In this document: in pieces, positions 29,187 to 38,196 of the stretch
How the letters are laid out: every line of letters begins with the position of its first letter
How positions within the stretch are numbered: position 1 is the first letter of the stretch
NCBI RefSeq assembly: GCF_023016085.1
Contig: NZ_JALKBF010000001.1
Coordinates: forward strand, 2,108,001-2,172,000
From: Aliiroseovarius sp. F47248L
GTDB lineage: Bacteria; Pseudomonadota; Alphaproteobacteria; Rhodobacterales; Rhodobacteraceae
Direction: 5' to 3'
DNA length: 64,000 nucleotides
Notes under the pieces: generated by a model
Database searches by the model: none
Seen by the model: the letters and a program-made list of their open reading frames with translations, nothing else
What the model was told of the DNA's origin: nothing
Position numbers and translations under genes: made by a program

Positions 29187-29200
29187 TTGATCCTGATCAA
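29187..29200. promoter_or_regulatory. FNR/FnrL box upstream of cytochrome c peroxidase
   Basis: TTGATCCTGATCAA, identical to the box between fnrL and hemN. The centre predicts a start site near 29152 with an AT-rich -10 (ATTATG) in the right place and a 22-base leader. Confidence 0.85.
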
Positions 29201-29210
29201 AAAAGTCAGA

Positions 29211-29864
29211 TTAATCTTTAAAAGCCGCAAGACCTTCTGCAGTCAACCCATACACGCCACGTTCCACCCGCTTGAACCAGCCATAATGATTGATCGCCAT
29301 CATACGCGTGGCATTTGCGACCCCCGTTGCCTTTGCAAGTGCCGCGCCTTTCATCGGACCCTCTTTCACCAAGCAAGCCGCCAGCTTCTCGGCATCTTGC
29401 CGATAGGCTGTCACCAGCTTCCCATTTGTACCGCCTGTGTTTGGATCGCCTTCACGTCGCGCAAACTCGGACAAAAGACGGGCAGACTTCACCTTGGATT
29501 TGCGTGGCTGGAATGGGGTGGGGTCGGCATGGACCTGCACCAGTCCGTCTTTCAATCGCACCGACAAAACACCTAGCCCAAGCCGCCGGCACAATCCCAG
29601 ATTACCTTTGAACGCCCGCCATCCTGGCCTGCCTGTCCAGCGTGGAACGGCGACATAGACCAGATCGGTGACCGCCTGCCGCGCAACGGCCTGCTGCAGC
29701 AATGTCAGTGAAAAGCCGGCTTTGAGTTCAACAATCACTGGCTCGTCGCCACCCCGCATCGCCACAACATCCGCTGGGCCAACTTCGGATTTCACCTCAT
29801 ACCCCAGACCTTCAAGCCAGGATTTCACGGGGGCATAAAGCTCAGTCTCGGCGGGTTTTGACAT
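29211..29864 (-). CDS. DUF2161 family protein, putative PD-(D/E)XK phosphodiesterase
   Basis: 217 residues, soluble. The N-terminal half has the nuclease-like pattern GPADVVAMRGGDEPVIVELK: Asp in the first strand, then E-x-K (VELK) in the next, with a Gln pair soon after (LLQQAVARQ). The C-terminal half reads like a winged-helix domain (MKGAALAKATGVANATRMM, VERGVYGLTAEG). Together these match DUF2161, a family assigned to the PD-(D/E)XK fold without a known substrate. It ends 10 bases before the ccpA FNR box. Confidence 0.72.
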   Translation of the reverse strand: MSKPAETELYAPVKSWLEGLGYEVKSEVGPADVVAMRGGDEPVIVELKAGFSLTLLQQAVARQAVTDLVYVAVPRWTGRPGWRAFKGNLGLCRRLGLGVLSVRLKDGLVQVHADPTPFQPRKSKVKSARLLSEFARREGDPNTGGTNGKLVTAYRQDAEKLAACLVKEGPMKGAALAKATGVANATRMMAINHYGWFKRVERGVYGLTAEGLAAFKD

Positions 29865-30031
29865 GGCGTCTTTCTAACGTCAGCGATGCGCAAGCGCCAA
29901 GGGATTTACGAAATCCCATTCCCCGACTATCATTACGATAGCAAGAGGAGTGCCCTGCCAGTGATCAAGTAAGCCAATCACTTCAGATACCCCATCGCGG
30001 GTCGGTTTACATTCACACGACAGGATACCTC

Positions 30032-30559
30032 ATGCGTAAAATCATTTATGATGTTGCCGTCAGCCTTGACGGTTTTATTGCAGCCCCCGGCGGAGATGCT
30101 TCGGCCTTCCCCGGCGAAGGCGATCACATTGCCCCCTACTTTGACAGGCTGGCCGGTTATGGCACCGTGATCATGGGGCGACACACCTATGAATACGGAT
30201 ATGGCTTCGGACTTGAACCCGGTGCACGTGCATATCCTCATATGGATCACCACATCTTTTCAACGTCAATCAATCTGCCCGACAACGCTGACATAACGAT
30301 CGTGCGGTCTGACTGGCTGTCTTATCTATCCAAACTGCGCAGTGCGACGGGTATGCCGATCTATCTGTGCGGCGGTGGGCAGTTTGCTGGCTGGGTGCTT
30401 CAACAGGGATTGATCGACGAACTGATTATTAAGGCGGCGCCGATCACATTGGGCGCGGGCATACCGCTGTTCTCTGACGCGCTTTTAACAACACATTGGC
30501 AGACCAAAGCGGTGACACCATATTCCAACGGCGTCACTTTGCTGGAACTCACACGTTAG
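30032..30559 (+). CDS. Dihydrofolate reductase / RibD C-terminal-like family protein
   Basis: 175 residues. The opening RKIIYDVAVSLDGFIAAPGG and the later YLCGGGQFAGWVLQQGLIDEL and TLGAGIPLF are hallmarks of the RibD_C/YyaP group of NADPH-dependent reductases. The substrate is unknown, and folate reduction is not implied. Single gene with its own upstream gap of 167 bases that shows nothing else. Confidence 0.82.
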   Translation: MRKIIYDVAVSLDGFIAAPGGDASAFPGEGDHIAPYFDRLAGYGTVIMGRHTYEYGYGFGLEPGARAYPHMDHHIFSTSINLPDNADITIVRSDWLSYLSKLRSATGMPIYLCGGGQFAGWVLQQGLIDELIIKAAPITLGAGIPLFSDALLTTHWQTKAVTPYSNGVTLLELTR

Positions 30560-30665
30560 CCAAGTCGCGCCCACCATCATGCTGCAACGCAGCGCGTGAC
30601 AAAGGCGGGCGCGCGCCCTATAAGGTTGGCAAATTTCAAAAACCTATCAAAACGGACATACCAAA

Positions 30666-31586
30666 ATGACAACCCTCGTTTTTGGCCACAAATCACCTGA
30701 CACTGACTCGACCGGCTCGCCCCTGATCTGGTCCTGGTATCTGAACGACGTGAAAGGCGTGGACGCCAAGCCCGTGTTGCTGGGCCAGCCCAACACCGAA
30801 GCCGCCTTCATGCTGAAGCGTTGGGGCTTTGATATGCTCGACATCATCGAGAACGTGGACGACGACCAGCCCTGTGTCGTCGTCGACACCAACAACCCCG
30901 CCGAACTGCCCGCCAATATCAACGGGGCCGACGTGCAGGCAATCATCGACCACCACAAGCTGGTGGGTGGTCTGGAAACCAAAGGCCCGATCGACATCAC
31001 CATCCGCCCCTTGGCCTGCACCGCCACCATCATGTACGACCTGATGGGCGACGACGCCGCCAAGATGCCCAAGGCGATCAAAGGCGCTGCCCTGACCTGC
31101 ATCCTGTCCGACACGCTTGAATTCCGCTCGCCCACCACCACCGACCGCGACCGTGAAGTCGTGGCCGCGCTCGCCGCTGATCTGGGCGTGAACGTATCGG
31201 AATACGCTGCCGAGATGTTTGCGGCCAAATCCGATGTATCGGAATTTTCGGACGCCGAACTGATCCGTATGGATTCGAAAGAGTACGAAGTCTCTGGCAA
31301 GAAATTCCGCGTGAGCGTCTTGGAAACCACCGCGCCAGACATCCCACTGGACCGCAAGGACAGTCTGATGGAGACCTTCAAAACCGTCGAGGCCGAGGAC
31401 GGCGTAGATCAGGTGCTGCTGTTCGTCGTGGACATCCTGAAGGAAGAAGCCACGTTGCTCGTCCCCAACGATCTGGTGAAAACTGTGGCCGAGAAAAGCT
31501 TCGGTGCGACGGTTGATGGCGACGTGGTTGTCCTGCCGGGGATTATGAGCCGGAAGAAGCAGATTATTCCGAACCTAGCACTTTGA
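30666..31586 (+). CDS. ppaC: Manganese-dependent inorganic pyrophosphatase (family II)
   Basis: 306 residues, usual length. DHH-family motifs: GHKSPDTDSTGS at residues 7-18 (H8, D12, D14), a middle Asp in VVVDTNN, the DHH triad in IIDHHKLVGG near 98, and the C-terminal DHHA2 domain with the SRKKQIIP end where Ser-Arg-Lys contacts phosphate. It hydrolyses pyrophosphate in the cytoplasm. A strong terminator follows 24 bases after the stop. Confidence 0.95.
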   Translation: MTTLVFGHKSPDTDSTGSPLIWSWYLNDVKGVDAKPVLLGQPNTEAAFMLKRWGFDMLDIIENVDDDQPCVVVDTNNPAELPANINGADVQAIIDHHKLVGGLETKGPIDITIRPLACTATIMYDLMGDDAAKMPKAIKGAALTCILSDTLEFRSPTTTDRDREVVAALAADLGVNVSEYAAEMFAAKSDVSEFSDAELIRMDSKEYEVSGKKFRVSVLETTAPDIPLDRKDSLMETFKTVEAEDGVDQVLLFVVDILKEEATLLVPNDLVKTVAEKSFGATVDGDVVVLPGIMSRKKQIIPNLAL

Positions 31587-31610
31587 GCTGAGACAGGTCT
31601 TGAAACGAGA

Positions 31611-31638
31611 AAGCCCGCGCGTGTGCGCGGGCTTTTTT
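31611..31638 (+). terminator. Intrinsic terminator of ppaC
   Basis: AAGCCCGCGC and GCGCGGGCTT form a 10-bp stem with a GTGT loop, followed by TTTTCT. Confidence 0.9.
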
Positions 31639-31678
31639 CTTTGGCGTTCAGGAAAGGCTTGGACTCGAACCTACAATC

Positions 31679-32173
31679 TTAAGTCAGTTCAACGTCACCC
31701 TTGCGCGCGGCATTGATCGTGGCAATGTTGATCTTTTTCATCTGCATCATTGCGTCAAAAGCCCGTTTCGCTTCTGGGCCTCCGGTCGTCATCGCTTCGG
31801 TCAGTGTGCGGGGTGTGATTTGCCAAGAGACCCCCCATTTGTCTTTGCACCAACCGCACATGCTTTCTTCGCCGCCGTTGCTGACGATTGCGTCCCAGTA
31901 AGCGTCTATTTCTTCTTGGGTGTCGGTCGTAACTTGAAACGAGAATGCTTCGCTGTGTTTAAAACTAGGGCCTCCGTTGACGCCGATGCACGGAATACCA
32001 AACACCGTAAACTCGACCACCAACACCTCGCCTGCTTCACCAGACGGATTGTCGCTTGGCGCAAACTGGGTACTTTCGACAGAGCTACCGGGAAAAATCT
32101 CCGCGTAAAAATTGGCAGCAGCTTCTGCGTCCTTGTTAAACATCAGACAGATTCTGTTTCTTGGTATCGTCAT
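31679..32173 (-). CDS. VOC family (PhnB/YdhR-like glyoxalase-fold) protein
   Basis: 164 residues. RICLMFNKDAEAAANFYAEIFPGSSV and the C-terminal CGWCKDKWGVSWQITPR are typical of the PhnB-like 3-demethylubiquinone-9 3-methyltransferase-annotated VOC subfamily; true methyltransferase activity is doubtful. ATG 32173 matches the family start (MTIPRNRICL) and follows GGGGACTCTCAC; the longer open frame to 32374 would overlap the divergent gene and is rejected. Function unknown. Confidence 0.8.
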   Translation of the reverse strand: MTIPRNRICLMFNKDAEAAANFYAEIFPGSSVESTQFAPSDNPSGEAGEVLVVEFTVFGIPCIGVNGGPSFKHSEAFSFQVTTDTQEEIDAYWDAIVSNGGEESMCGWCKDKWGVSWQITPRTLTEAMTTGGPEAKRAFDAMMQMKKINIATINAARKGDVELT

Positions 32174-32333
32174 GTGAGAGTCCCCATGCCAAAGGCGTTT
32201 GTTCCAACCTATCACAAAATCAATAGGTGGCGAACGGCGGCGTAGTCCCACTCTGCCGGCTTTCCCTGCGATCTCCCCCCTAGCCATGCCCCCACTCGCT
32301 CTGTCATATCTGCTTTGAGCAAGGAGACCTACT

Positions 32334-33206
32334 ATGACCCGCATCATCGAAAACCTCAGCGAGATTTCCGCCAATTATGACGCCTATTTCGTCGACCTAT
32401 GGGGCTGCGTGCATGACGGTGTGCACCCTTTCCCAGAAGCAGTTGAGGCGCTGCGCCAAGTCCGCGCAGACGGCGGTTTCGTCGTCCTTGTCACCAATGC
32501 ACCACGGCACCGGACCTCGGTAGAGGGGCAGTTGGACCAGATCGGCGTGCCGCGCGATTGCTGGGACACGATCGCAACCTCGGGCGACAGCGCGAGGGCG
32601 GCGATGTACACGGGCGCAGTGGGCAATAAGGTCTGGTTCATGGGTGAAGCGCACGACCGTTCCTTTTTCGATCCTCTGGCCATTATCGCCGATCCTGTCG
32701 ACATCGAAGAGGTCGGGTTGAACGAGGCCGAGGGCATCGTTTGCTGTGGCCCATTTGACCCGCATGCCCATCCAGACAAGTTGCGTCCACAACTTCTGCT
32801 CGCCAAGCAGAACGGGCTGAAACTGCTGTGCGCCAATCCAGACATCGTGGTGGATCGTGGTGAATCACGCGAATGGTGCGCCGGAGCCGTTGCCCAGCTT
32901 TACACCGAGATGGGAGGCGAGAGCCTGTATTTCGGAAAACCCCACCCGCCGATCTATGATCTGGCCCGCCGCCGCATGATTGCTGAAGGACGGTCGGTGG
33001 ACAATTCGCGCATCCTTGCCATTGGCGACGGCATCCTGACCGATGTGAAGGGTGCGCAGGGCGAAGACATTGATTCTCTGTTCATTACTGGCGGGCTGGC
33101 GCGGGACGAAACAAAGACGGATCGACAACCGGACGCCGCTGCGCTTGAGCGGTTTGTTGCGGCAGAAATGGTAACACCGACCTTTGCCATCGGCTATTTG
33201 CGCTAG
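32334..33206 (+). CDS. HAD-superfamily phosphatase, TIGR01459 type
   Basis: 290 residues. HAD motif I appears as FVDLWGCVHDG, motif II as VTNAPR, and motif IV as IGDGILTDVKGAQG; the cap is the type seen in NagD-like class IIA enzymes. The TIGR01459 subfamily is common in alphaproteobacteria and has no established substrate. AAGGAG lies before ATG 32334. It is divergent from the VOC gene. Confidence 0.87.
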   Translation: MTRIIENLSEISANYDAYFVDLWGCVHDGVHPFPEAVEALRQVRADGGFVVLVTNAPRHRTSVEGQLDQIGVPRDCWDTIATSGDSARAAMYTGAVGNKVWFMGEAHDRSFFDPLAIIADPVDIEEVGLNEAEGIVCCGPFDPHAHPDKLRPQLLLAKQNGLKLLCANPDIVVDRGESREWCAGAVAQLYTEMGGESLYFGKPHPPIYDLARRRMIAEGRSVDNSRILAIGDGILTDVKGAQGEDIDSLFITGGLARDETKTDRQPDAAALERFVAAEMVTPTFAIGYLR

Positions 33207-33403
33207 GTTCAGATCGACTTTCTTCTATGCAAACAAGGGCTGAAAGGGCTGCCAGAAGGCGATCCTTGGCTTGCACAGAATAAATTCAGCCTGTCAGATT
33301 CAATCGTACCAGGTCACATTTTTCCTTGATTTTCTGCGACTGCAAAGTAATATTATTGCCAATCTAGGCGGTCATTCGTCCTTTTATAACTCGGAGGATC
33401 CAG

Positions 33404-33847
33404 ATGTTGGACAATTTCCCGCGCGGCACGATCTGCATTGAAGAGCTGGAAATCGGCATGTCGCGGCATGTCACCAAGGAAGTCACCGACCGGGATATCG
33501 AAATGTTCGCCGAGATTTCGACCGACCGGAACCCGGTTCATCTGGACGACGACTATGCCAATGACACGATCTTTGAAGGTCGAATTGCCCACGGTATGCT
33601 TACAGCCGGATTGATCTCGGCCGTGATCGGTGAGCAGCTTCCGGGGCATGGCACCATCTACATGGGTCAAAGCCTGACTTTCCTGGCTCCAGTACGCCCC
33701 GGCGACACGGTGTGTGCAGAAGTCACGGTGATGGATATCGACCATGCCAAGCGGCGTGTGACGCTGAAGACCGAATGCCTTGTCGACGGCAAGCCGGTGC
33801 TGAAAGGCGAAGCCAAAGTTCTGGCACCCTCGGCCAAGTTCGACTGA
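33404..33847 (+). CDS. MaoC-family dehydratase (PhaJ-like)
   Basis: 147 residues, a single hotdog domain. Hydratase residues appear in FAEISTDRNPVHLDDDYAN (Asp and His of the active site), and the overhanging motif GRIAHGMLTAGLIS is present. Such enzymes hydrate enoyl-CoA to (R)-3-hydroxyacyl-CoA. ACTCGGAGG precedes ATG 33404. It is followed by ribF with a 77-base gap; the 197 bases before it show no gene. Confidence 0.85.
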   Translation: MLDNFPRGTICIEELEIGMSRHVTKEVTDRDIEMFAEISTDRNPVHLDDDYANDTIFEGRIAHGMLTAGLISAVIGEQLPGHGTIYMGQSLTFLAPVRPGDTVCAEVTVMDIDHAKRRVTLKTECLVDGKPVLKGEAKVLAPSAKFD

Positions 33848-33924
33848 CCCATCCGCCGCAGGAAATCGGATCACCCGGCGCTGCTGGGCTTGCACCCGTT
33901 CGCGCGGGGCGATAATGCCAGCAC

Positions 33925-34863
33925 ATGCGGATCATTCGAGATTATCAGTTTGTCGAAGAAGAAGATCGCGGCGCCGCGGCCGCGATTGGAAATTTCGACG
34001 GCGTCCATCTTGGCCACCAATACGTGATCGACATCGCGCGCGCGCAAGCGAAGACGACAAACACCCCGCTGGGCGTAATGACCTTCGAACCGCACCCGCG
34101 CCAGTATTTCGCCCCGAAAAGCCCGCCCTTCCGATTGATGAGCGCAGACGCCCGCGCGCATCGGCTAGAGAAACTGGGAATTGAGCGGCTTTATGAACTC
34201 AGCTTCAACGACACGCTTTCGGTGCTGGCTCCCGATGAGTTTGCACAACAAGTGATTGTCGAAGGGCTGGGCCTGAGCCATGTTGTGATTGGCGAAGATT
34301 TTCATTTCGGCAAAGGTCGCGCGGGTAAGGCCGCAGACATGGTCACGCTGGGTGATCAACTTGGCTTCGGCGTGACTGTCGCACCCCTGATGTCTGATGA
34401 CGTCGGCGAAGTCAGCTCAACCGCCATCCGTGATGCGTTGACTAAAGGCCGTCCACGCGATGCCGCCCGCATGTTGGGCCATTGGCATCGGATCGAAGGC
34501 GAGGTTATACGCGGCGACCAGCGTGGGCGCGATTTGGGCTATCCGACTGCAAACATATCCATCGCCGGACTGCACCCCCCGAAGTTTGGTGTCTATGTGG
34601 TCGAGGTCGACATCCTGACCGGCCCGCATACGGGCAGCTATGGCGGGGCGGCATCCATGGGCACACGTCCGATGTTTGGCGAGAACCGTCCAAATTTGGA
34701 AAGCTATATTTTCGACTTCAAGGGCGACATCTATGGCGAGCAGATTTCAGTCGCGCTTGTCGATTATCTGCGCCCCGAACAAGTGTTCGACGGGGTGGAC
34801 ACCCTGATTGCACAGATGGATGCAGATTGCGCCCAAGCGCGCGACATTTTGGCGAAACTATGA
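33925..34863 (+). CDS. ribF: Bifunctional riboflavin kinase / FAD synthetase
   Basis: 312 residues, usual length. The N-terminal adenylyltransferase domain has GNFDGVHLGHQYV and ends with VSSTAIRDALTKGRP; the C-terminal kinase domain has RGDQRGRDLGYPTANI and the glutamate in NLESYIFDF. It makes FMN and FAD from riboflavin, in the cytoplasm. It precedes a small Dabb gene by 9 bases, suggesting one transcript through 36664. Confidence 0.95.
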   Translation: MRIIRDYQFVEEEDRGAAAAIGNFDGVHLGHQYVIDIARAQAKTTNTPLGVMTFEPHPRQYFAPKSPPFRLMSADARAHRLEKLGIERLYELSFNDTLSVLAPDEFAQQVIVEGLGLSHVVIGEDFHFGKGRAGKAADMVTLGDQLGFGVTVAPLMSDDVGEVSSTAIRDALTKGRPRDAARMLGHWHRIEGEVIRGDQRGRDLGYPTANISIAGLHPPKFGVYVVEVDILTGPHTGSYGGAASMGTRPMFGENRPNLESYIFDFKGDIYGEQISVALVDYLRPEQVFDGVDTLIAQMDADCAQARDILAKL

Positions 34864-34872
34864 GGCCGTAAC

Positions 34873-35166
34873 ATGATCCGCCACATCGTCTTTTTCACTG
34901 CAAAACGCCCCGAAGATCGCGACACCATTCGCGCAGGATTGGAACTGCTGAAGGACATCCCCCACAGCCTGCGACTTGAGGTTGCCGAGAATTTCGCAAC
35001 CGACCCGATCCCCGGCCCATCGCCCGACGTCGTTGTCTATGGTGAGTTCGCGGATGAGGAGCAACTTTCGGCCTATAAGGCGCATCCGCTGTATCAACAA
35101 TCCATCTCCCGCGTGCGACCCCTGCGCGAGCTGCGCATCGCTGCGGATTTTACTGCAGACCGATGA
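34873..35166 (+). CDS. Dabb (stress-responsive alpha/beta barrel) domain protein
   Basis: 97 residues. MIRHIVFFTAKRPEDRDTI and VVVYGEFADEEQLSAYKAHPLYQQ match the dimeric alpha/beta barrel family of unknown enzymatic role. It overlaps the next gene by 4 bases (ATGA), so translational coupling is likely. Confidence 0.82.
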   Translation: MIRHIVFFTAKRPEDRDTIRAGLELLKDIPHSLRLEVAENFATDPIPGPSPDVVVYGEFADEEQLSAYKAHPLYQQSISRVRPLRELRIAADFTADR

Positions 35167-35615
35167 CCAAAAGTTTGCGCAATAAATTTTGGGAGCGTCC
35201 GCTGGACAGCTTGACTGGGCCGGAATGGGAAGCCCTGTGCGACGGTTGTGGTAAGTGTTGCCTGAACAAGCTGGAAGATGAAGACACTGGCGACGTAGTG
35301 TTCACGCGCGTGGCTTGCCGATTGCTGGACGGCGATACCTGCCGATGCTCGCAATATGATATCCGTTTGAATTTTGTGCCGGAATGTATCGTGCTGACGC
35401 CCGAAAATATCGGCGAAACTGCCTATTTCATGCCCGCCTCCTGTGCTTATCGCCTGCGGCATGAGGGCAAATCGCTCGATGACTGGCATCCGCTAATCTC
35501 GGGCGATCCTGACAGTGTGCACAAGGCGGGACGCAGCGTACAAGGCTGGACGGTGCCTGAATTCGAAGTGCCCGAAGACGAATGGGAAGACCACCTGATC
35601 GAGGAGCCACATTGA
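35163..35615 (+). CDS. YcgN-type (UPF0260) cysteine-cluster protein
   Basis: 150 residues. LCDGCGKCCLNKLEDEDTGD, then TRVACRLLDGDTCRCSQYDIR and VPECIVLTP give the eight or so conserved cysteines of the YkgJ/YcgN zinc- or iron-chelating family. Function is unknown. It overlaps the genes on both sides (4 bases with the Dabb gene, 1 base with threonine aldolase). Confidence 0.87.
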   Translation: MTKSLRNKFWERPLDSLTGPEWEALCDGCGKCCLNKLEDEDTGDVVFTRVACRLLDGDTCRCSQYDIRLNFVPECIVLTPENIGETAYFMPASCAYRLRHEGKSLDDWHPLISGDPDSVHKAGRSVQGWTVPEFEVPEDEWEDHLIEEPH

Positions 35616-36664
35616 TGTTTTTCGCCTCTGACAATTCAGGCCCAGCCCACCCGAAGGTGATGGAAGCACTGGCCCGCGCAAACGAAAGCTACGCCATGCC
35701 CTATGGGGCCGATCCACTGATGAACGAGGTCCGCACGCGTATCCGAGAAATCTTCGAGGCACCAGAAGCCGCCGTTTACCTGGTGGCAACGGGCACTGCG
35801 GCGAATTCGATCAGCCTAGCCACCTTGTCGCAGCCGTGGGACACCATTTTTTGCGCGACACAGGCGCATATCCACGAGGATGAATGCAACGCGCCAGAAT
35901 TTTACACGGGCGGCGCAAAGCTGACGCTGGTTCCATCAGACCATGCAAAGATGACCCCAGCCGCCTTGCGCTGTGCGATTGAGGCCGAAGAAAGCCGCGG
36001 CGTACATGGCCCGCAGCGTGGCCCGGTGTCGATCACCAATGTGACAGAACGTGGCACGGTCTATTCTGTGGCCGAACTAACGGCCCTGTGCGACATCGCA
36101 AAACAATACAACCTGCCAACCCATCTGGACGGGGCACGCTTTGCCAATGCGCTGGTATCGCTTGGCTGCACCCCGTCCGAGATGACATGGAAGGCCGGGA
36201 TCGACGCTGTCAGCTTCGGAGGCACCAAAAACGGCTGTATGGGTGTCGAGGCGGTGATCTTCTTTGACCCGAAACACGCATGGGAGTTCGAATTGCGGCG
36301 CAAGCGCGGGGCGCATCTGTTTTCCAAGCACCGCTATCTGTCTGCCCAAATGCTGGCCTATCTGACCGACGATCTTTGGCTGGACTGTGCCCGGCAATCG
36401 AACGCCGCAAACATACACTTGGTGCGCGGGCTGAAACAGATCGACGGGGTGACCTTCCTGCATGATCCTGACGCCAACATGACCTTCGCGGGCTGGTCCC
36501 GTGCCGGACACAAGCGACTGCATGATGCCGGCGCGGCCTATTACATTTGGGAGGGGTCGCTGGACGGCGCCAATCCTGACGAGGTATTGACCGCGCGCAT
36601 GGTTGCAGACTGGTCAATGAACGACGCCAATATCGACAGATTTCTTGAATTGGTGCGCGGCTAA
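35615..36664 (+). CDS. ltaE: Low-specificity L-threonine aldolase
   Basis: 349 residues, usual length. A fold-type I PLP enzyme: PLP lysine K205 in SFGGTKNGCMG, HLDGAR at 170-175 for the pyridine-nitrogen Asp, and FFASDNSGPAHP at the start. It cleaves L-threonine or allo-threonine to glycine and acetaldehyde. ATG 35615 shares one base with the upstream stop (TGATG); the longer frame is rejected. Its stop codon overlaps that of the convergent hydrolase. Confidence 0.9.
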   Translation: MFFASDNSGPAHPKVMEALARANESYAMPYGADPLMNEVRTRIREIFEAPEAAVYLVATGTAANSISLATLSQPWDTIFCATQAHIHEDECNAPEFYTGGAKLTLVPSDHAKMTPAALRCAIEAEESRGVHGPQRGPVSITNVTERGTVYSVAELTALCDIAKQYNLPTHLDGARFANALVSLGCTPSEMTWKAGIDAVSFGGTKNGCMGVEAVIFFDPKHAWEFELRRKRGAHLFSKHRYLSAQMLAYLTDDLWLDCARQSNAANIHLVRGLKQIDGVTFLHDPDANMTFAGWSRAGHKRLHDAGAAYYIWEGSLDGANPDEVLTARMVADWSMNDANIDRFLELVRG

Positions 36665-37491
36665 GGTGCGATCGGCGCTTGACGTGACAGAAACTCCGAA
36701 ATCGCATCGCCGACTTCTTTGGGATGGGTGATCGGGGCCATGTGCCCTGCCCCTTCAAACACACGTCGCTGTACATTGGGCATGCGGGACACCAGCACAT
36801 CATTGACCGCCCCCACCAAGGCAGGTGATCGCGACCCCTCCATCAACAGAACCGGAACTGTCAACCGTTCCAAAGCATCCGGCGCAGCCTGGCCATGGAT
36901 ATCGTCATAAATCACACTGGTTCCGGCGGGGATCAAATGGATTCTTTTTGCCATATCTTCGCGTAGGGACATGGGCAGTGCCTGCCATGCCGCATCCCGG
37001 CCCCAAAGCACATTGAACAGGCGTGCGGCCTCCATCCGGTCACCCGCGCGCATGGCGTCGGCAAAGGGGCCGTCCATATAGGCTTTGTTTTCGGCAAAAG
37101 CCGGATGCTTCTTGGCGGCGGCAAACAGGACGGGTTCGAACAGTGTCAGGCTGCGCACTCGGCCCGGATGGCGTTGCGCCAATCGCAGCGCAATGGTGCC
37201 CCCGAAACTGTGCCCGATCAGATCAATGGGACCAGAAGTTTCCTGGTCCATCAATGCCTCGGCAATCTGGACCGCTTGATCCTGAAAATCGCCTTTCTTG
37301 TCCCAATCTGCACTGCGGCCATGGCCTGGCAAATCAAATGCCACCATGGTCAGCGTGTCGGAAAGTCGCCTTTCAAGCCCACGCCAAGCACCGGAATGCG
37401 CGAGCGAGCAATGCACCATCAGTGCAGCCCGCGGACCCTCGCCAGAGCGGTGCCAGTAAGTCTCGCGCGCCCCGAACGTCTGAAGGGTCAT
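36661..37491 (-). CDS. Alpha/beta hydrolase
   Basis: 276 residues, no signal peptide. AFDLPGHGRSADWD, nucleophile elbow LIGHSFGGTIALRLA, and GAGHMAPITHPKEV with the C-terminal histidine define a cytoplasmic alpha/beta hydrolase. Substrate unknown. It overlaps the upstream isomerase gene by 4 bases and shares stop-codon bases with ltaE at 36661-36664. Confidence 0.85.
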   Translation of the reverse strand: MTLQTFGARETYWHRSGEGPRAALMVHCSLAHSGAWRGLERRLSDTLTMVAFDLPGHGRSADWDKKGDFQDQAVQIAEALMDQETSGPIDLIGHSFGGTIALRLAQRHPGRVRSLTLFEPVLFAAAKKHPAFAENKAYMDGPFADAMRAGDRMEAARLFNVLWGRDAAWQALPMSLREDMAKRIHLIPAGTSVIYDDIHGQAAPDALERLTVPVLLMEGSRSPALVGAVNDVLVSRMPNVQRRVFEGAGHMAPITHPKEVGDAISEFLSRQAPIAP

Positions 37492-38090
37492 CCTTTTTTC
37501 GCACCCAAATGGGTATCCAGTGCATGCAGTCTATCCTGACCCCAGAACTTCTCTCCGTCGTTGCAGACATAAAAAGGTGAGCCGAACACACCAGAACTGA
37601 CCGCATCTTCAAGGTTGCGGCCATAGGCTTCTGCCCCGGCCAGAAGGCCGCTGTCGGCTAGGCTTGGATCGTATCCAGCGTCTGACAGGCAAGCTTTAAT
37701 CACATCATCCTGTGCCATGTCTTTTTCTTCCGCCCAGCAGGCGCGCATGATCCCGTGAACCAGCGCCCCAAGATCACCGCCGCCGGCCGATTGTGCGGCG
37801 ATGATTGCATAGGACGCAGGGGCACCATTAGTGGGCCAATGCGCGGGCGTGTGGTTCATGGGCATATCGAGGGCCTTGGACCAGCGCTTCAGCTCTTGCA
37901 TCCGATATTCCATCCGCGACGGATGACGGTCCTTGGGCGGGGTGCCCCCCGTGCGACCAAACAACTGCCCGATATCGACGGGCTTGTAAGTGATCTGCGC
38001 CCCATGTCGCGCCGCGATGTCTTCCAGCCGCGACCCGGCCAGATAGGCCCATGGTGACAACACCGTGAAATAATAGTCGATCTGTGTCAT
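37488..38090 (-). CDS. 2-hydroxychromene-2-carboxylate isomerase-like protein (DsbA/GST-kappa fold)
   Basis: 200 residues. [17 protein letters not shown] opens the protein, with Ser-Pro in place of the redox CxxC of DsbA, as in the HCCA isomerase/GST-kappa group; [21 protein letters not shown] closes it. In naphthalene degraders the enzyme isomerises 2-hydroxychromene-2-carboxylate using glutathione; no aromatic pathway lies nearby, so the substrate may differ. It overlaps the hydrolase by 4 bases. Confidence 0.85.
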   Translation of the reverse strand: MTQIDYYFTVLSPWAYLAGSRLEDIAARHGAQITYKPVDIGQLFGRTGGTPPKDRHPSRMEYRMQELKRWSKALDMPMNHTPAHWPTNGAPASYAIIAAQSAGGGDLGALVHGIMRACWAEEKDMAQDDVIKACLSDAGYDPSLADSGLLAGAEAYGRNLEDAVSSGVFGSPFYVCNDGEKFWGQDRLHALDTHLGAKKG

Positions 38091-38196
38091 TTTTCCGGCC
38101 CTTGTTGCCCCATTACTGTTCCAAGGAATCTATCCCGATGTTAAGGGGTGTCAACGTCACGATTCTGTCACACAGACCACGCCGGGAACCGCTGCC

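Noticed and set aside
31661-31671. tRNA T-arm-like sequence (GGTTCGAGTCC on the minus strand)
   Set aside because: The T-stem does not pair properly and the expected tRNA body would fall inside the VOC gene; no acceptor stem is found.
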